DNA of 64,000 bases, taken from positions 1 through 64,000 of the forward strand of contig NZ_JAAAMU010000016.1 in NCBI RefSeq assembly GCF_009909195.1, given 5' to 3'. Under the pieces are notes generated by a model. That model did no database searches, was not told where the DNA came from, and saw nothing but the letters and a program-made list of their open reading frames with translations. This document shows positions 26,738-35,606 of this stretch, piece after piece (positions within the stretch are counted from its first letter, which is position 1; every line of letters starts with the position of its first letter). The stretch comes from Paenibacillus sacheonensis (GTDB lineage Bacteria > Bacillota > Bacilli > Paenibacillales > Paenibacillaceae). The position numbers and the translations under genes are program-made.

Positions 26738-27789
26738 ACGAACGGAGCGATATCGGCACAGCGTTTGGCACAGGCGCGCCGGGTGCAGGTACGGCTAGTG
26801 CGGGCATGACAGGTTCAGGCGCGGCGATGGCTGCAGGTCCCGTGCCGGCAGCGGGATTGTCAGGAACGGCGGTGGATGCCGCCGCGCCTAGGCAGTCGCT
26901 GACCGAGCGGGAGCACCGCAGCCGCAGGCGCAGGCTGAATGCGGCGGAATCGCTGCGCGGCCTTCTCTTCCTGCTGCCCTGGCTGTGCGGCGTGGCCTTC
27001 TTCCTGGCTTACCCGTTGATCTACTCGATCTATGTCAGCTTCCAGAAGATCGGCGTGAAACCGGACGGCTCCGGTCTGTCGTATACCTATGTCGGCTGGA
27101 GCAACTTCCGAGATGCGTTCATCTTGGATAACGAATTTCCGGTCGAGATGCTGCAGTTCGTCTACCGGTCGGTGCTGACGGTGCCCGTGTCGGTCATCTT
27201 CGCGCTTCTCGTGGCACTGATGCTGAACCAGCGTTTTCCAGGCCGGATGGTGTTTCGGACGATCTTCTTCCTGCCGGTTATTTTCGCTACGGGCGAGGTC
27301 ATCCAGGAGTTGAATGCCCAGGGCCAGGGTACGATACCGTTTCTTCAGCAGTACAACGTAACCGATTTGCTCTATTCGACCTTCTCGCCTTCGGTCGCGA
27401 AGGCCATCACGGGCATATTGGATCAATTCGTCATCGTGCTGTGGTACTCGGGCATCCAGATCCTCATCTTCTTGGCGGCCTTCCAGACGATCGCGAAATC
27501 GACGTACGAGGCGGCTCAGATCGACGGGGCTACGCCATGGGAATCGTTTTGGAAAATCACGTTCCCGGCAATCGTGCCTTTTATCGTATTGAACCTGATT
27601 TATACCGTCGTCGACCTGGCTACGTATCCGTTCAACCCCGTGCTGAAGCTCATCACGCTGAATATGGAAGACGTGGATACCGGTTACGGCTATGCCAGCG
27701 CGCTGGGCTGGATCTACTTCATCATCCTGCTCATCCCGATCGCCGTCTTGGTGATCTGGTCGCGCAGACAAACTCGGGAGAAGAGGTGA
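26734..27789 (+). CDS. Sugar ABC transporter permease (MalF type), second pair
   Basis: A 351-residue permease. The first 75 residues are an Ala/Gly-rich then Arg-rich cytoplasmic extension; six membrane segments follow, with the EAA loop EAAQIDGATPWESFWKITFP. ATG 26734 overlaps the DUF5696 stop by 4 nt, with AAGGGAGG 7 nt upstream. It probably works with the stand-alone lipoprotein at the start of the locus and with the next permease. Confidence 0.92.
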   Translation: MNERSDIGTAFGTGAPGAGTASAGMTGSGAAMAAGPVPAAGLSGTAVDAAAPRQSLTEREHRSRRRRLNAAESLRGLLFLLPWLCGVAFFLAYPLIYSIYVSFQKIGVKPDGSGLSYTYVGWSNFRDAFILDNEFPVEMLQFVYRSVLTVPVSVIFALLVALMLNQRFPGRMVFRTIFFLPVIFATGEVIQELNAQGQGTIPFLQQYNVTDLLYSTFSPSVAKAITGILDQFVIVLWYSGIQILIFLAAFQTIAKSTYEAAQIDGATPWESFWKITFPAIVPFIVLNLIYTVVDLATYPFNPVLKLITLNMEDVDTGYGYASALGWIYFIILLIPIAVLVIWSRRQTREKR

Positions 27790-27794
27790 GGCGC

Positions 27795-28844
27795 ATGGCT
27801 TCAGGCAGCAACGATTTATGGAACGCTGAGGTGAGGAGCGGCGATGCGCCTCCGGTGGAAAAGAGCGGCTGGCGGTCCGGACTGGCCGGACTCCGCTGGA
27901 ACGGAGGGACGGCCGCTAGGGCGAAGCGGATTCTGCTGGGGCAGAACATCAACGACGGGGTCCTGTTCAAAATCGCCTTGTACATCGTGCTGCTGTCGAT
28001 CGCGGTCATGTATATTCAGCCGGTGCTCTACATGCTGGCCACGTCGTTCAAGTCGATGAGCGACCTGCTCGATCAATCGGTGACCTATATTCCGCGGCAG
28101 TTCGACCTGCAGGGGTATGACGATGCATGGATCGGGCTCGATTATTTGAAGGCGCTGTGGCAGACGACGTATATGTCGCTGTCGGCGGCTATTTTGCAGG
28201 TGCTTTCTTGCGGCTTGACCGGCTACGCGTTCGCGCGGCTGCGCATTCCGTTCAAGAACGTGCTGTTCTTCATCGTCCTGCTGACGTTCCTCATTCCCCC
28301 GCAGGTGCTCGTCATTCCGCTGTACGTCACGTACGCCAAGCTGAATTGGACGAAAACGGCGCTGCCCTTCATCATTCCCGCGATCTTCGCGGCCGGTCTG
28401 AAGGCGTCGCTGTTCATCATCATCTACCGCCAATTCTTCGCGACGCTGCCGAAGGAGCTGGAGGAATCGGCCAAGATCGACGGCGCAGGTCCGTTCCGCA
28501 CGTTCGTCAAGGTCATGCTGCCGCTCGCGCGTCCGGCGATCCTGATCGTATTCCTATTCTCGATCGTCTGGCACTGGAACGATTATTTCGAGCCGTCGGT
28601 TTATTTGCAGGCCTCGCAAGCGAACGACTTCGTGCCGCTAGCCTTGCGGCTCGATCGAATGCAGGAAGCACTGAACCTGCACAAGTCGCTCGCGACAGGG
28701 CAGAACGTGCACCTTATCTTCGACATGAACGAGCCGCTCAAGATGGCGGGGGCGATTCTGATCATCGGACCGATGCTGTTCCTTTACATGTTCGCGCAGC
28801 GGTATTTCGTGCAGGGCATCGAACGTTCGGGCATCGTGGAATAG
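27795..28844 (+). CDS. Sugar ABC transporter permease (MalG type), second pair
   Basis: A 349-residue permease with a hydrophilic N-terminal extension of about 60 residues, six membrane segments and the EAA loop ESAKIDGAGPFRTFVKVMLP. ATG 27795 is chosen because GAGGTGA lies 5 nt upstream and because the upstream part of the open frame overlaps the preceding gene. A 79-nt gap follows before the ADP-ribosylglycohydrolase-family gene. Confidence 0.92.
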   Translation: MASGSNDLWNAEVRSGDAPPVEKSGWRSGLAGLRWNGGTAARAKRILLGQNINDGVLFKIALYIVLLSIAVMYIQPVLYMLATSFKSMSDLLDQSVTYIPRQFDLQGYDDAWIGLDYLKALWQTTYMSLSAAILQVLSCGLTGYAFARLRIPFKNVLFFIVLLTFLIPPQVLVIPLYVTYAKLNWTKTALPFIIPAIFAAGLKASLFIIIYRQFFATLPKELEESAKIDGAGPFRTFVKVMLPLARPAILIVFLFSIVWHWNDYFEPSVYLQASQANDFVPLALRLDRMQEALNLHKSLATGQNVHLIFDMNEPLKMAGAILIIGPMLFLYMFAQRYFVQGIERSGIVE

Positions 28845-28923
28845 AAGCTGCGGCAGCGGTTCGCGGACCGGATCTTTCAACGGCCGGGCGCACTAAGACC
28901 GCCGCCGGGAGGGAGCGTGAGCA

Positions 28924-31065
28924 GTGGTGCTTCAACTGAAATACGAGGATTATTTGGATCAGGTGCACGGGGGCTGGATTGGCAAATGCATCGGCGGCGC
29001 GATCGGCTTCATGCAGGAGAATAACAAAGGCATCCTGCACTATACCCCAGAATCGGCCTTCCCGCCGGAAATTCCGGCCAACGACGATTTGGATCTGCAG
29101 GTGCTGTGGCTCCAGGAGCTGCTCGAGAAGAAAGGTTCGCGCTTCTCGCCTGCCGATGTGGCGGAAGTGTTCGCGAAGTATAACCTCCTGATGTCCAACG
29201 AGTACGCGATCGCGGTGCGCAACGTCGAGCTCGGCATTGGACCGCCGCTCTCGGGCAGCTTCAACAACAGATTGTGGATCCATTCGATGGGCTGCCCCAT
29301 CCGCTCGGAGATCTGGGGCTTCATCTGTCCCGGCAATCCGGACGCGGCGGCTCGCTACGCTTATATGGACGGCATCATCGACCATGTCAGCGAGAGCATC
29401 TACGGCGAGCAGTTCTATGCGGCCATCGAAGCGATGAGCTTCGTGGAGAAGGATCTGCGGACGCTCATCGACACGGCGTTGGCGCGTTACGTGCCGGAAT
29501 CGTCGAAGCTGAGCCGCTGCCTGAGGTTCGTCATCGGCATGTACGACGACGGCAAACCGTGGGAAGACGCCCGCATGGCGATGCTTCGCCGGTTCGGTTC
29601 GTCCGATGCCGCCGACGCGGTATCGAATATTAGCCTGACGGTCATGGCCTTGCTGTACGGCGGGGGAGATTTCGGCAAAACGATGATGCTGGCCGTCAAC
29701 TGCGGCTACGACACGGATTGTACCGCCGCGACCGCAGGCGCCATCATGGGCGTCATCGGCGGAGTCTCGTCGATACCCGAATGGTGGCTGGAGAAGGTCG
29801 GCAAGCAGTTCGTGATCGGCACGGTGGACATCAAGCGGTATTCGTACGAGATTCTCGACCTCGCGAAGGATACATGCGCGGCCGGATTGTCGCTCGCCCG
29901 GGACGGCGTCATCGACGTCGACTTCATCAAGCTTCCGGAGGGCGCGCGGCCCACGCTGCCGCTTCCGGAGAAGCCGGCTTCAGTCGCGTTCGAGGTCGAC
30001 TACGACGGCCTGCCGAGCATTGGCTTCGAAGAGCCGAAGACGGTGACGCTGACGGTGTCCAATGAGACGGCAGTCGCGCGGATCGGCAAGCTGACGTTCG
30101 CCTTGCCGGCGCATATGGAAGCTCGGATCGAGGCGGTCGAACCGCAAAGCGCGGGCGCGACCGATGCCGATGAAGTCGCGGCTTCCCGGGCGGAGACGAA
30201 TGACGGCGCCGAGCCGAAGGCGGGGGCAGACGAGGCGACCGCAGCCGAGGAAGCTGCCGGGGCCGGATCGCCTGCAGCGGCTGCGAATGCGGCTGACGAA
30301 GGGCATGCGCCAGGGAATGCGCCAGGGAATGCGGCGGCAGACGTCTCTGCCGGGCTGGCGCTCGCGCCATTCCAAATCGCGCAGGTGCGGGTAACCTTTG
30401 CCGTGAAGCAGACGGCTGCCGCGCTCCCGCAGAAGAACCTGATCGGCGTGTCCTTCTTGGAGGAGGACGGATTATCGCACGATCATCGGTTCGGGCTGTC
30501 GGGCGCCGCCCGCGTCAAGCTGATCGGTCCCTTCTGGGACGATTACGACACGATGCGATTCGATGCCGATCCATACGGCGAGAAGTCGCAGAAGATGAAC
30601 GGCATTCCGGATCCTAAGGCGATGTTCAACTCCTTCGTCAATATCGACCGCGCCTACATCGACGAGACCGACGCCGGCCTGGACGCCGCCGAAGGCGTCT
30701 ACGTTAATCTGCACGAGGACCGGATCGACCTTCGGGAGCATGTCGGCTATTACGGCCCGTGCTGCTTCTACCTCGTGCACGAATTCCATATGCCGTTCCG
30801 CAAAGAGGAATCGGAGATGTTCATCGGCAACGACGACGCGTACCGGATATGGCTGAACGGGGAAATGCTCATGGAGGGCCGCGAGTCCGACATGTATATG
30901 CCGTACAACAATTTCCGGCTGGACGTCACCTACAAGGAAGGCGTCAACCGCGTCGTCGTCAAGCTGGTCCGCAAGGGCGAACGCTTCGACTTCAGCTACA
31001 TGATGCGCACGCCGTCGCTCGGATTCCGCTGGTACACGGACATGGAACACGTCATCCGCGGCTAG
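28924..31065 (+). CDS. ADP-ribosylglycohydrolase-family protein with long C-terminal extension
   Basis: A 713-residue protein. Residues about 10-330 match the all-helical ADP-ribosylglycohydrolase fold: GGWIGKCIGGAIGF, the acidic metal site NDDLDLQ (Asp54, Asp55, Asp57) and GYDTDCTAATAG (Asp263, Asp265). The C-terminal half is beta-rich, interrupted by a low-complexity Ala/Glu/Gly segment (about 408-478) and ending in a sandwich-like region (ENNDD-type loops, WLNGEMLMEGRESD). Many family members in sugar loci lack a proven ADP-ribose substrate. GTG start with GGAGGG 9 nt upstream. It is the penultimate gene of the transporter run and presumably acts on imported glycan or nucleotide-like glycosides. 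Confidence 0.87.
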   Translation: MVLQLKYEDYLDQVHGGWIGKCIGGAIGFMQENNKGILHYTPESAFPPEIPANDDLDLQVLWLQELLEKKGSRFSPADVAEVFAKYNLLMSNEYAIAVRNVELGIGPPLSGSFNNRLWIHSMGCPIRSEIWGFICPGNPDAAARYAYMDGIIDHVSESIYGEQFYAAIEAMSFVEKDLRTLIDTALARYVPESSKLSRCLRFVIGMYDDGKPWEDARMAMLRRFGSSDAADAVSNISLTVMALLYGGGDFGKTMMLAVNCGYDTDCTAATAGAIMGVIGGVSSIPEWWLEKVGKQFVIGTVDIKRYSYEILDLAKDTCAAGLSLARDGVIDVDFIKLPEGARPTLPLPEKPASVAFEVDYDGLPSIGFEEPKTVTLTVSNETAVARIGKLTFALPAHMEARIEAVEPQSAGATDADEVAASRAETNDGAEPKAGADEATAAEEAAGAGSPAAAANAADEGHAPGNAPGNAAADVSAGLALAPFQIAQVRVTFAVKQTAAALPQKNLIGVSFLEEDGLSHDHRFGLSGAARVKLIGPFWDDYDTMRFDADPYGEKSQKMNGIPDPKAMFNSFVNIDRAYIDETDAGLDAAEGVYVNLHEDRIDLREHVGYYGPCCFYLVHEFHMPFRKEESEMFIGNDDAYRIWLNGEMLMEGRESDMYMPYNNFRLDVTYKEGVNRVVVKLVRKGERFDFSYMMRTPSLGFRWYTDMEHVIRG

Positions 31066-31345
31066 CGGAGGGCCGGCAGTAGTTAAGTTTTAAAGGGGGT
31101 TGAAGCAAGGCGCAAGGGTCAAGTGAAACTGAACCCTAAGCCCGTGCCCCAAAATGAGCGACACGAGAATGGCGCGATGCGAGGTGGCCGAAGGCCGGCG
31201 TGAGCCGGAGCTCGCCTTTGTAGTGGGAATTCTACCGTTAAATGTTTATCCAATTCATGAATTCCCAACTACAACAGCGAGCGCAGACCGCGCCGGCCGC
31301 AGGCCATTCCCTCCATAACCGCCATGCGAAGGAGAGCGACCACCA
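31066..31345. other. 280-nt intergenic gap with an inverted repeat
   Basis: No gene was found here. The gap contains GC-rich inverted segments (GCCGAAGGCCGGC region) and a 15/16-bp inverted repeat listed separately. A good AAGGAGAG site for the ThuA gene ends it. Confidence 0.7.
31218..31274. repeat. Inverted repeat, MITE- or hairpin-like
   Basis: TTGTAGTGGGAATTC (31218-31232) and GAATTCCCAACTACAA (31259-31274) are complementary over 15 bp with one extra base, around an AT-rich 26-nt centre. No T-run follows, so it is not a simple terminator. Confidence 0.6.
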
Positions 31346-32086
31346 ATGATCAGAACCAGAGTCTGGGGCGAGAATTTTCACGACCGACTGAACCATATTT
31401 GTCAGCGCAATTATCCGACGGGGATGCACAATTGCATCGCCGACGCGCTGCGAAGCGACGAGATCGAAGTAAGCGTCTCGATCTTCGAGGACCCGGAGCA
31501 CGGACTCTCCGAAGAGAACCTGAACAATACCGACGTGCTTATCTGGTGGAGCCATTCCCGCAACGAGGACGTCCCCGACGAGGTTTCCCAACGCGTGCAG
31601 CGCAGGGTGTTGGACGGCATGGGCTTCATCGCCCTGCATTCGGCGCATCTCGCCAAGCCCTTCCGCAATCTGATGGGCACGGGCTGCGGGCTCACGTGGC
31701 GGGAGGCCAACGAGAAGGAGCGCCTATGGGTCGTCGATCCGACGCATCCGATCGCAGAGGGCATCGGCCGTTATTTCGAGCTGGAAGAGGAAGAGATGTA
31801 CGGCGAGCACTTCGACATTCCCGCGCCGGATGAGCTCGTGTTCATCAGCTGGTTCGAAGGCGGCGAGGTATTCCGCAGCGGATGCACGTTCAAGCGCGGC
31901 AGGGGCAAGATATTTTATTTCCGTCCCGGACATGAGATGTATCCGACCTATCATGACAAGAACGTGCAGCGCGTCATCTCGAATGCGGTCAAGTGGGCGA
32001 AGCCGACGAGTAACGAGCGGCCGAACTATTGGGCCAACGTACCGCCGATGGAGCCGCTGAAGAAGCCGATTACGGTCTTCGAATAA
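31346..32086 (+). CDS. ThuA-domain protein (trehalose utilization family)
   Basis: A 246-residue protein of the ThuA family, a class I glutamine amidotransferase-like fold. Typical features are RVWGENFHD near the start, LIWWSHSRNEDV, GFIALHSAHLAKPFRNLMG and GRGKIFYFRPGHEMYPTYHD. ThuA in Rhizobium is needed for oxidation and use of trehalose and related disaccharides; the exact reaction is unsettled. AAGGAGAG lies 9 nt before the ATG. It probably belongs to the transporter locus as its last metabolic gene. Confidence 0.92.
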   Translation: MIRTRVWGENFHDRLNHICQRNYPTGMHNCIADALRSDEIEVSVSIFEDPEHGLSEENLNNTDVLIWWSHSRNEDVPDEVSQRVQRRVLDGMGFIALHSAHLAKPFRNLMGTGCGLTWREANEKERLWVVDPTHPIAEGIGRYFELEEEEMYGEHFDIPAPDELVFISWFEGGEVFRSGCTFKRGRGKIFYFRPGHEMYPTYHDKNVQRVISNAVKWAKPTSNERPNYWANVPPMEPLKKPITVFE

Positions 32087-32354
32087 GCAAAGGCATCATG
32101 ATGCCAAGGGGGTGATTCATGTAGGAGAACCGCCCAGCTAGAATCCGCAAGTGCGTTCGTCGACCCGTTAATGCATGCATTTCACACCAGTTTGGGGGGA
32201 ATTGAAGCCTTTCATAGCAAGACGCGATCACGTTTATCAATGCCCTCGGAAGGATTCTCGCATTAGAAGAACATGCCGGCGATGGCGGGGTCCTAACGGC
32301 CGACAGGCCAAAGGATCAACGACATCCAGCCAGGCGATGGAGGGATTTGCGAAG

Positions 32355-35300
32355 ATGACCGTATCCTTGTTTAGACCGAACGTCAGAAGATTGGTGTCCG
32401 CGGCGCTGGGCAGTGCCATGTTCCTGCTGCTGTGCATCTATTTCTCCGCTCCGGCGGAAGCCTCGAACACGACGTACTACGTTAATAACCAATCCGGCTC
32501 GAATTGCAGCGACTCCGGATCGGGCACCTCGACCTCGCAGCCATTCTGCTCGTTTACCCCGATTAACAATATCGGCACGTTCAGCAGCGGCGACCAAATC
32601 CTGCTGGCGCGCGGTTCGTCGTACAATCAGCAGATGGTCGTGAACGGCACCGGCTCGTCCGGCAACTGGATCACGATCGGAGCGTACGGCTCCGGCGCGC
32701 GGCCGATCATCAGCCGCAATTCCAACGAGTCCGATCGCGCGATCCGGCTCACGAATCCCGACTACTGGCGCATTCAAGACCTCGAGATCAGCAACGCCGG
32801 TACCGGCATCCTCGTCGGCTTCACGAATTCGGGCCACCAAGGGCTGGAGTTCCGCAATATTTATCTCCACCACATCAAAGGCATTCATCAAGGCTCCGGC
32901 AGCGGCGCCAATACGAGCAGCGGCGATTACATCTGGAATTCCGCGGGCATCGAAATCACGCTCAAGGACGGCTTTACGGAGTCCCCGTACTGGAACCAGC
33001 CGGTCATCAACAACATGCTGTTCGATTACATTTCGGGCGACAACAACCTGGATACGATCCGCATCGACTGGTTCGGCGGCGGCTACTCCTACGTCACGAG
33101 CGATATTCAGCGCCACGACGCCGCCACGAACGTCGTCATGAACCATCTCGACATTCGGGATAACGATCAGGGCGGCGGCACGACGGGCTGCGACGATTCC
33201 ATGGCGATCAAGGGCGTCTACGGGTTCACGATCATGAACTCCACCTTCGACGAAGGCGGCAAATGCTATTCGGCGTCGGGGACGGCGAGCTTCATCCTGC
33301 TCTTCGTCAAGGACGGCAACTTCTTCAACAACGTCTTCACGAACGTGCCGAATACGGGCTCGCCGGACCAAGTGGCGATCGATTACGAGCACAGCTCCGT
33401 GAACATTAACGTCAATAACAACTATTTCGGCAACCATGCGGGCGCGGGTCCGTCGATCCTGGCGTTCAACTCCAACATCGCCGGCATCACGAACCACCTC
33501 GACAACCTGCATATCGACAGCAACGTCATGGTGAACAACGGCGCGTCCATCCGCATCGCGGGCGGCGGCCTGACGCCGAACGGACGCATCGGGGATAACC
33601 TGTACGGCGACTCGACGTTCATGACGATCGAGAACGGCGCGAACGCCGGCAGCATGAACCAAACGAACAACAAATCGATCTCGGCGTCGAACATTTATCA
33701 TTCCGGCTTCCAATTCAGCGGCACGCAGGGCAGCAACAACTGGTCTTATCAATCGTACAACGGTTCGTCCTGGTCCAACCTGTCCTACTACGATTCGAGT
33801 GCCAAAGCATGGCAAACGAATTCCTCGACGTCGGTGCCGAGCGTCAAGCAGTTCGAGCAGGCGCCGGGCACGAGCGGCAAAATCGCCCGCGCATGGACCG
33901 CGCCTTCCACGGGCCAAATCAGCATTCGCGGACGCATCCTGAAGTCGGATTACTCCGGCGGCGACGGCGTCACGGCGCGCATCACGAAGAACGGCACGCG
34001 CATCTGGCCGTCCGGCGGCGACCAATCGATCGGCTACAACGATAAGGTCGGCGTCGAGCAAGTGCTGGACAGCATTTCCGTCAATGCGGGCGATGTCATT
34101 CGCTTCGAAGTGGACGGCAGCGGCAATAACACGGCGGACACGGTCAGCTGGTCGCCGGCGGTGGGTTACACGTCGTTTACCTCGGGCGGAACGGCGCCAA
34201 GCGCACCGACGGGCCTCTCGGCTTCGGGCGGCAACGGTCAAGTCAGCTTGAGCTGGAGCGCAAGCGGCGGCGCGACGAGCTACACGGTCAAGCGCGGCAC
34301 GTCTTCCGGCAGCTACGGCACGACGGTGGCCAGCGGCGTCACGTCCACGAGCTACACGGATACGACGGTGAGCAACGGCACGACGTACTACTACGCCGTG
34401 ACGGCGACGAACAGCAGCGGCACGAGCGGCAATTCGGGCGAAGCGTCGGCGACGCCTTCGTCGGGCGGCGGCGGTTCGTACGCGAAGGAATGGAACTTCG
34501 ACACGTCGGGCAATTTGGAGAGCTGGAGCTTGGCGCACGACGTCAACGGTTCCGTGGGCAGCGGCTCGCTGCACGTCAACCTGACGGGAACCGATCCGTA
34601 CATCATCTCGCCGGACAGCCTGAACGTATCGGCGGCCAATAACCACGTGTACCTGCGCTTGCAGAACAGCACGGATTCGCAGTACTTGGACGTGTACTTC
34701 AAACGCAGCGGCGACGGCGGCTTCTCCGAGACCTATAAGAAGACGATCTCCATCTCGCCGAACAGCGGCTACAACGTCTACGACATCGACATGAGCACGG
34801 TTTCCGGCTGGTCGGGCAGCACGGTCAACCAGCTTCGCCTGGACGTGTACGCCAACACGGGCAGCCTGGATTTCGACTACATCAAGATGGGCGGCGCCAC
34901 GGTCAGCGCCCCGAGCGCTCCGACGGGACTGACGGCTTCGGGCGGCAACGCGCAGGTAGCCTTGAGCTGGACGGCCAGCTCCGGGGCGAGCAGCTACACG
35001 GTCAAGCGCGGCACGTCTTCCGGCACGTACGGCACGACGGTCGCGAGCGGCGTGACGTCCACGAACTACACGGATACGACGGTGAGCAACGGCACGACGT
35101 ACTACTACGTCGTAACGGCCACCAACAGCGGCGGCACGAGCGGCAATTCGGGCTCGGCATCCGCGACGCCTTCTTCCGGAAGCAGCTACGCCAAGGAATG
35201 GAACTTCGACACCGACGGCAACCAGGAAGGATGGTCGCTCGGCAATCAGCTGACGTCCAGCGTTTCCGGCGGCTCGCTGCACCTGAGCTCCAGCGGCACG

Positions 35301-35606
35301 GATCCGTACATGTTCTCGTCCGATAACCTGGGCATCGCGGCGAGCGGCAACGGGCACGTGTACGTGAGACTGAAGAACACGTCGAGCTCTACGGGCATCC
35401 AGATCTACTTCATCACGAACTCGGATACGAGCTACGGCGAGAGCAAGGTCGTGAATTTGCCCGTTACGGCGAACAGCGACTACACGGTGTATGACCTCAA
35501 CATGTCCGGCAACGCCAACTGGACGGGGACGATCAAGCAGCTCCGCTTCGACCCCGCCAATGCCAGCGGCACGATCGACGTGGACTACATCAAAGTCGGT
35601 CCTTGA
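32355..35606 (+). CDS. Secreted right-handed beta-helix protein with two FN3 plus beta-sandwich modules (polysaccharide lyase-like)
   Basis: A 1083-residue exported protein. The signal peptide (about 1-34) ends SAPAEA. Residues about 35-610 show parallel beta-helix features: short Asn/Gly-rich turns such as NNQSGSNCSDSGSGTST, a right-handed run of NxxxxxN strands, and IHHIKG- and DNDQGG-like turns; pectate lyase and alginate lyase folds look like this, but no catalytic set was confirmed. From about residue 614 there is a pattern of FN3, sandwich module, FN3, sandwich module. ATG 32355 is used because GGAGGG lies 10 nt upstream and it begins a good signal peptide; the open frame extends further up without a site. 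Probably a secreted polysaccharide-degrading enzyme. Confidence 0.82.
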   Translation: MTVSLFRPNVRRLVSAALGSAMFLLLCIYFSAPAEASNTTYYVNNQSGSNCSDSGSGTSTSQPFCSFTPINNIGTFSSGDQILLARGSSYNQQMVVNGTGSSGNWITIGAYGSGARPIISRNSNESDRAIRLTNPDYWRIQDLEISNAGTGILVGFTNSGHQGLEFRNIYLHHIKGIHQGSGSGANTSSGDYIWNSAGIEITLKDGFTESPYWNQPVINNMLFDYISGDNNLDTIRIDWFGGGYSYVTSDIQRHDAATNVVMNHLDIRDNDQGGGTTGCDDSMAIKGVYGFTIMNSTFDEGGKCYSASGTASFILLFVKDGNFFNNVFTNVPNTGSPDQVAIDYEHSSVNINVNNNYFGNHAGAGPSILAFNSNIAGITNHLDNLHIDSNVMVNNGASIRIAGGGLTPNGRIGDNLYGDSTFMTIENGANAGSMNQTNNKSISASNIYHSGFQFSGTQGSNNWSYQSYNGSSWSNLSYYDSSAKAWQTNSSTSVPSVKQFEQAPGTSGKIARAWTAPSTGQISIRGRILKSDYSGGDGVTARITKNGTRIWPSGGDQSIGYNDKVGVEQVLDSISVNAGDVIRFEVDGSGNNTADTVSWSPAVGYTSFTSGGTAPSAPTGLSASGGNGQVSLSWSASGGATSYTVKRGTSSGSYGTTVASGVTSTSYTDTTVSNGTTYYYAVTATNSSGTSGNSGEASATPSSGGGGSYAKEWNFDTSGNLESWSLAHDVNGSVGSGSLHVNLTGTDPYIISPDSLNVSAANNHVYLRLQNSTDSQYLDVYFKRSGDGGFSETYKKTISISPNSGYNVYDIDMSTVSGWSGSTVNQLRLDVYANTGSLDFDYIKMGGATVSAPSAPTGLTASGGNAQVALSWTASSGASSYTVKRGTSSGTYGTTVASGVTSTNYTDTTVSNGTTYYYVVTATNSGGTSGNSGSASATPSSGSSYAKEWNFDTDGNQEGWSLGNQLTSSVSGGSLHLSSSGTDPYMFSSDNLGIAASGNGHVYVRLKNTSSSTGIQIYFITNSDTSYGESKVVNLPVTANSDYTVYDLNMSGNANWTGTIKQLRFDPANASGTIDVDYIKVGP

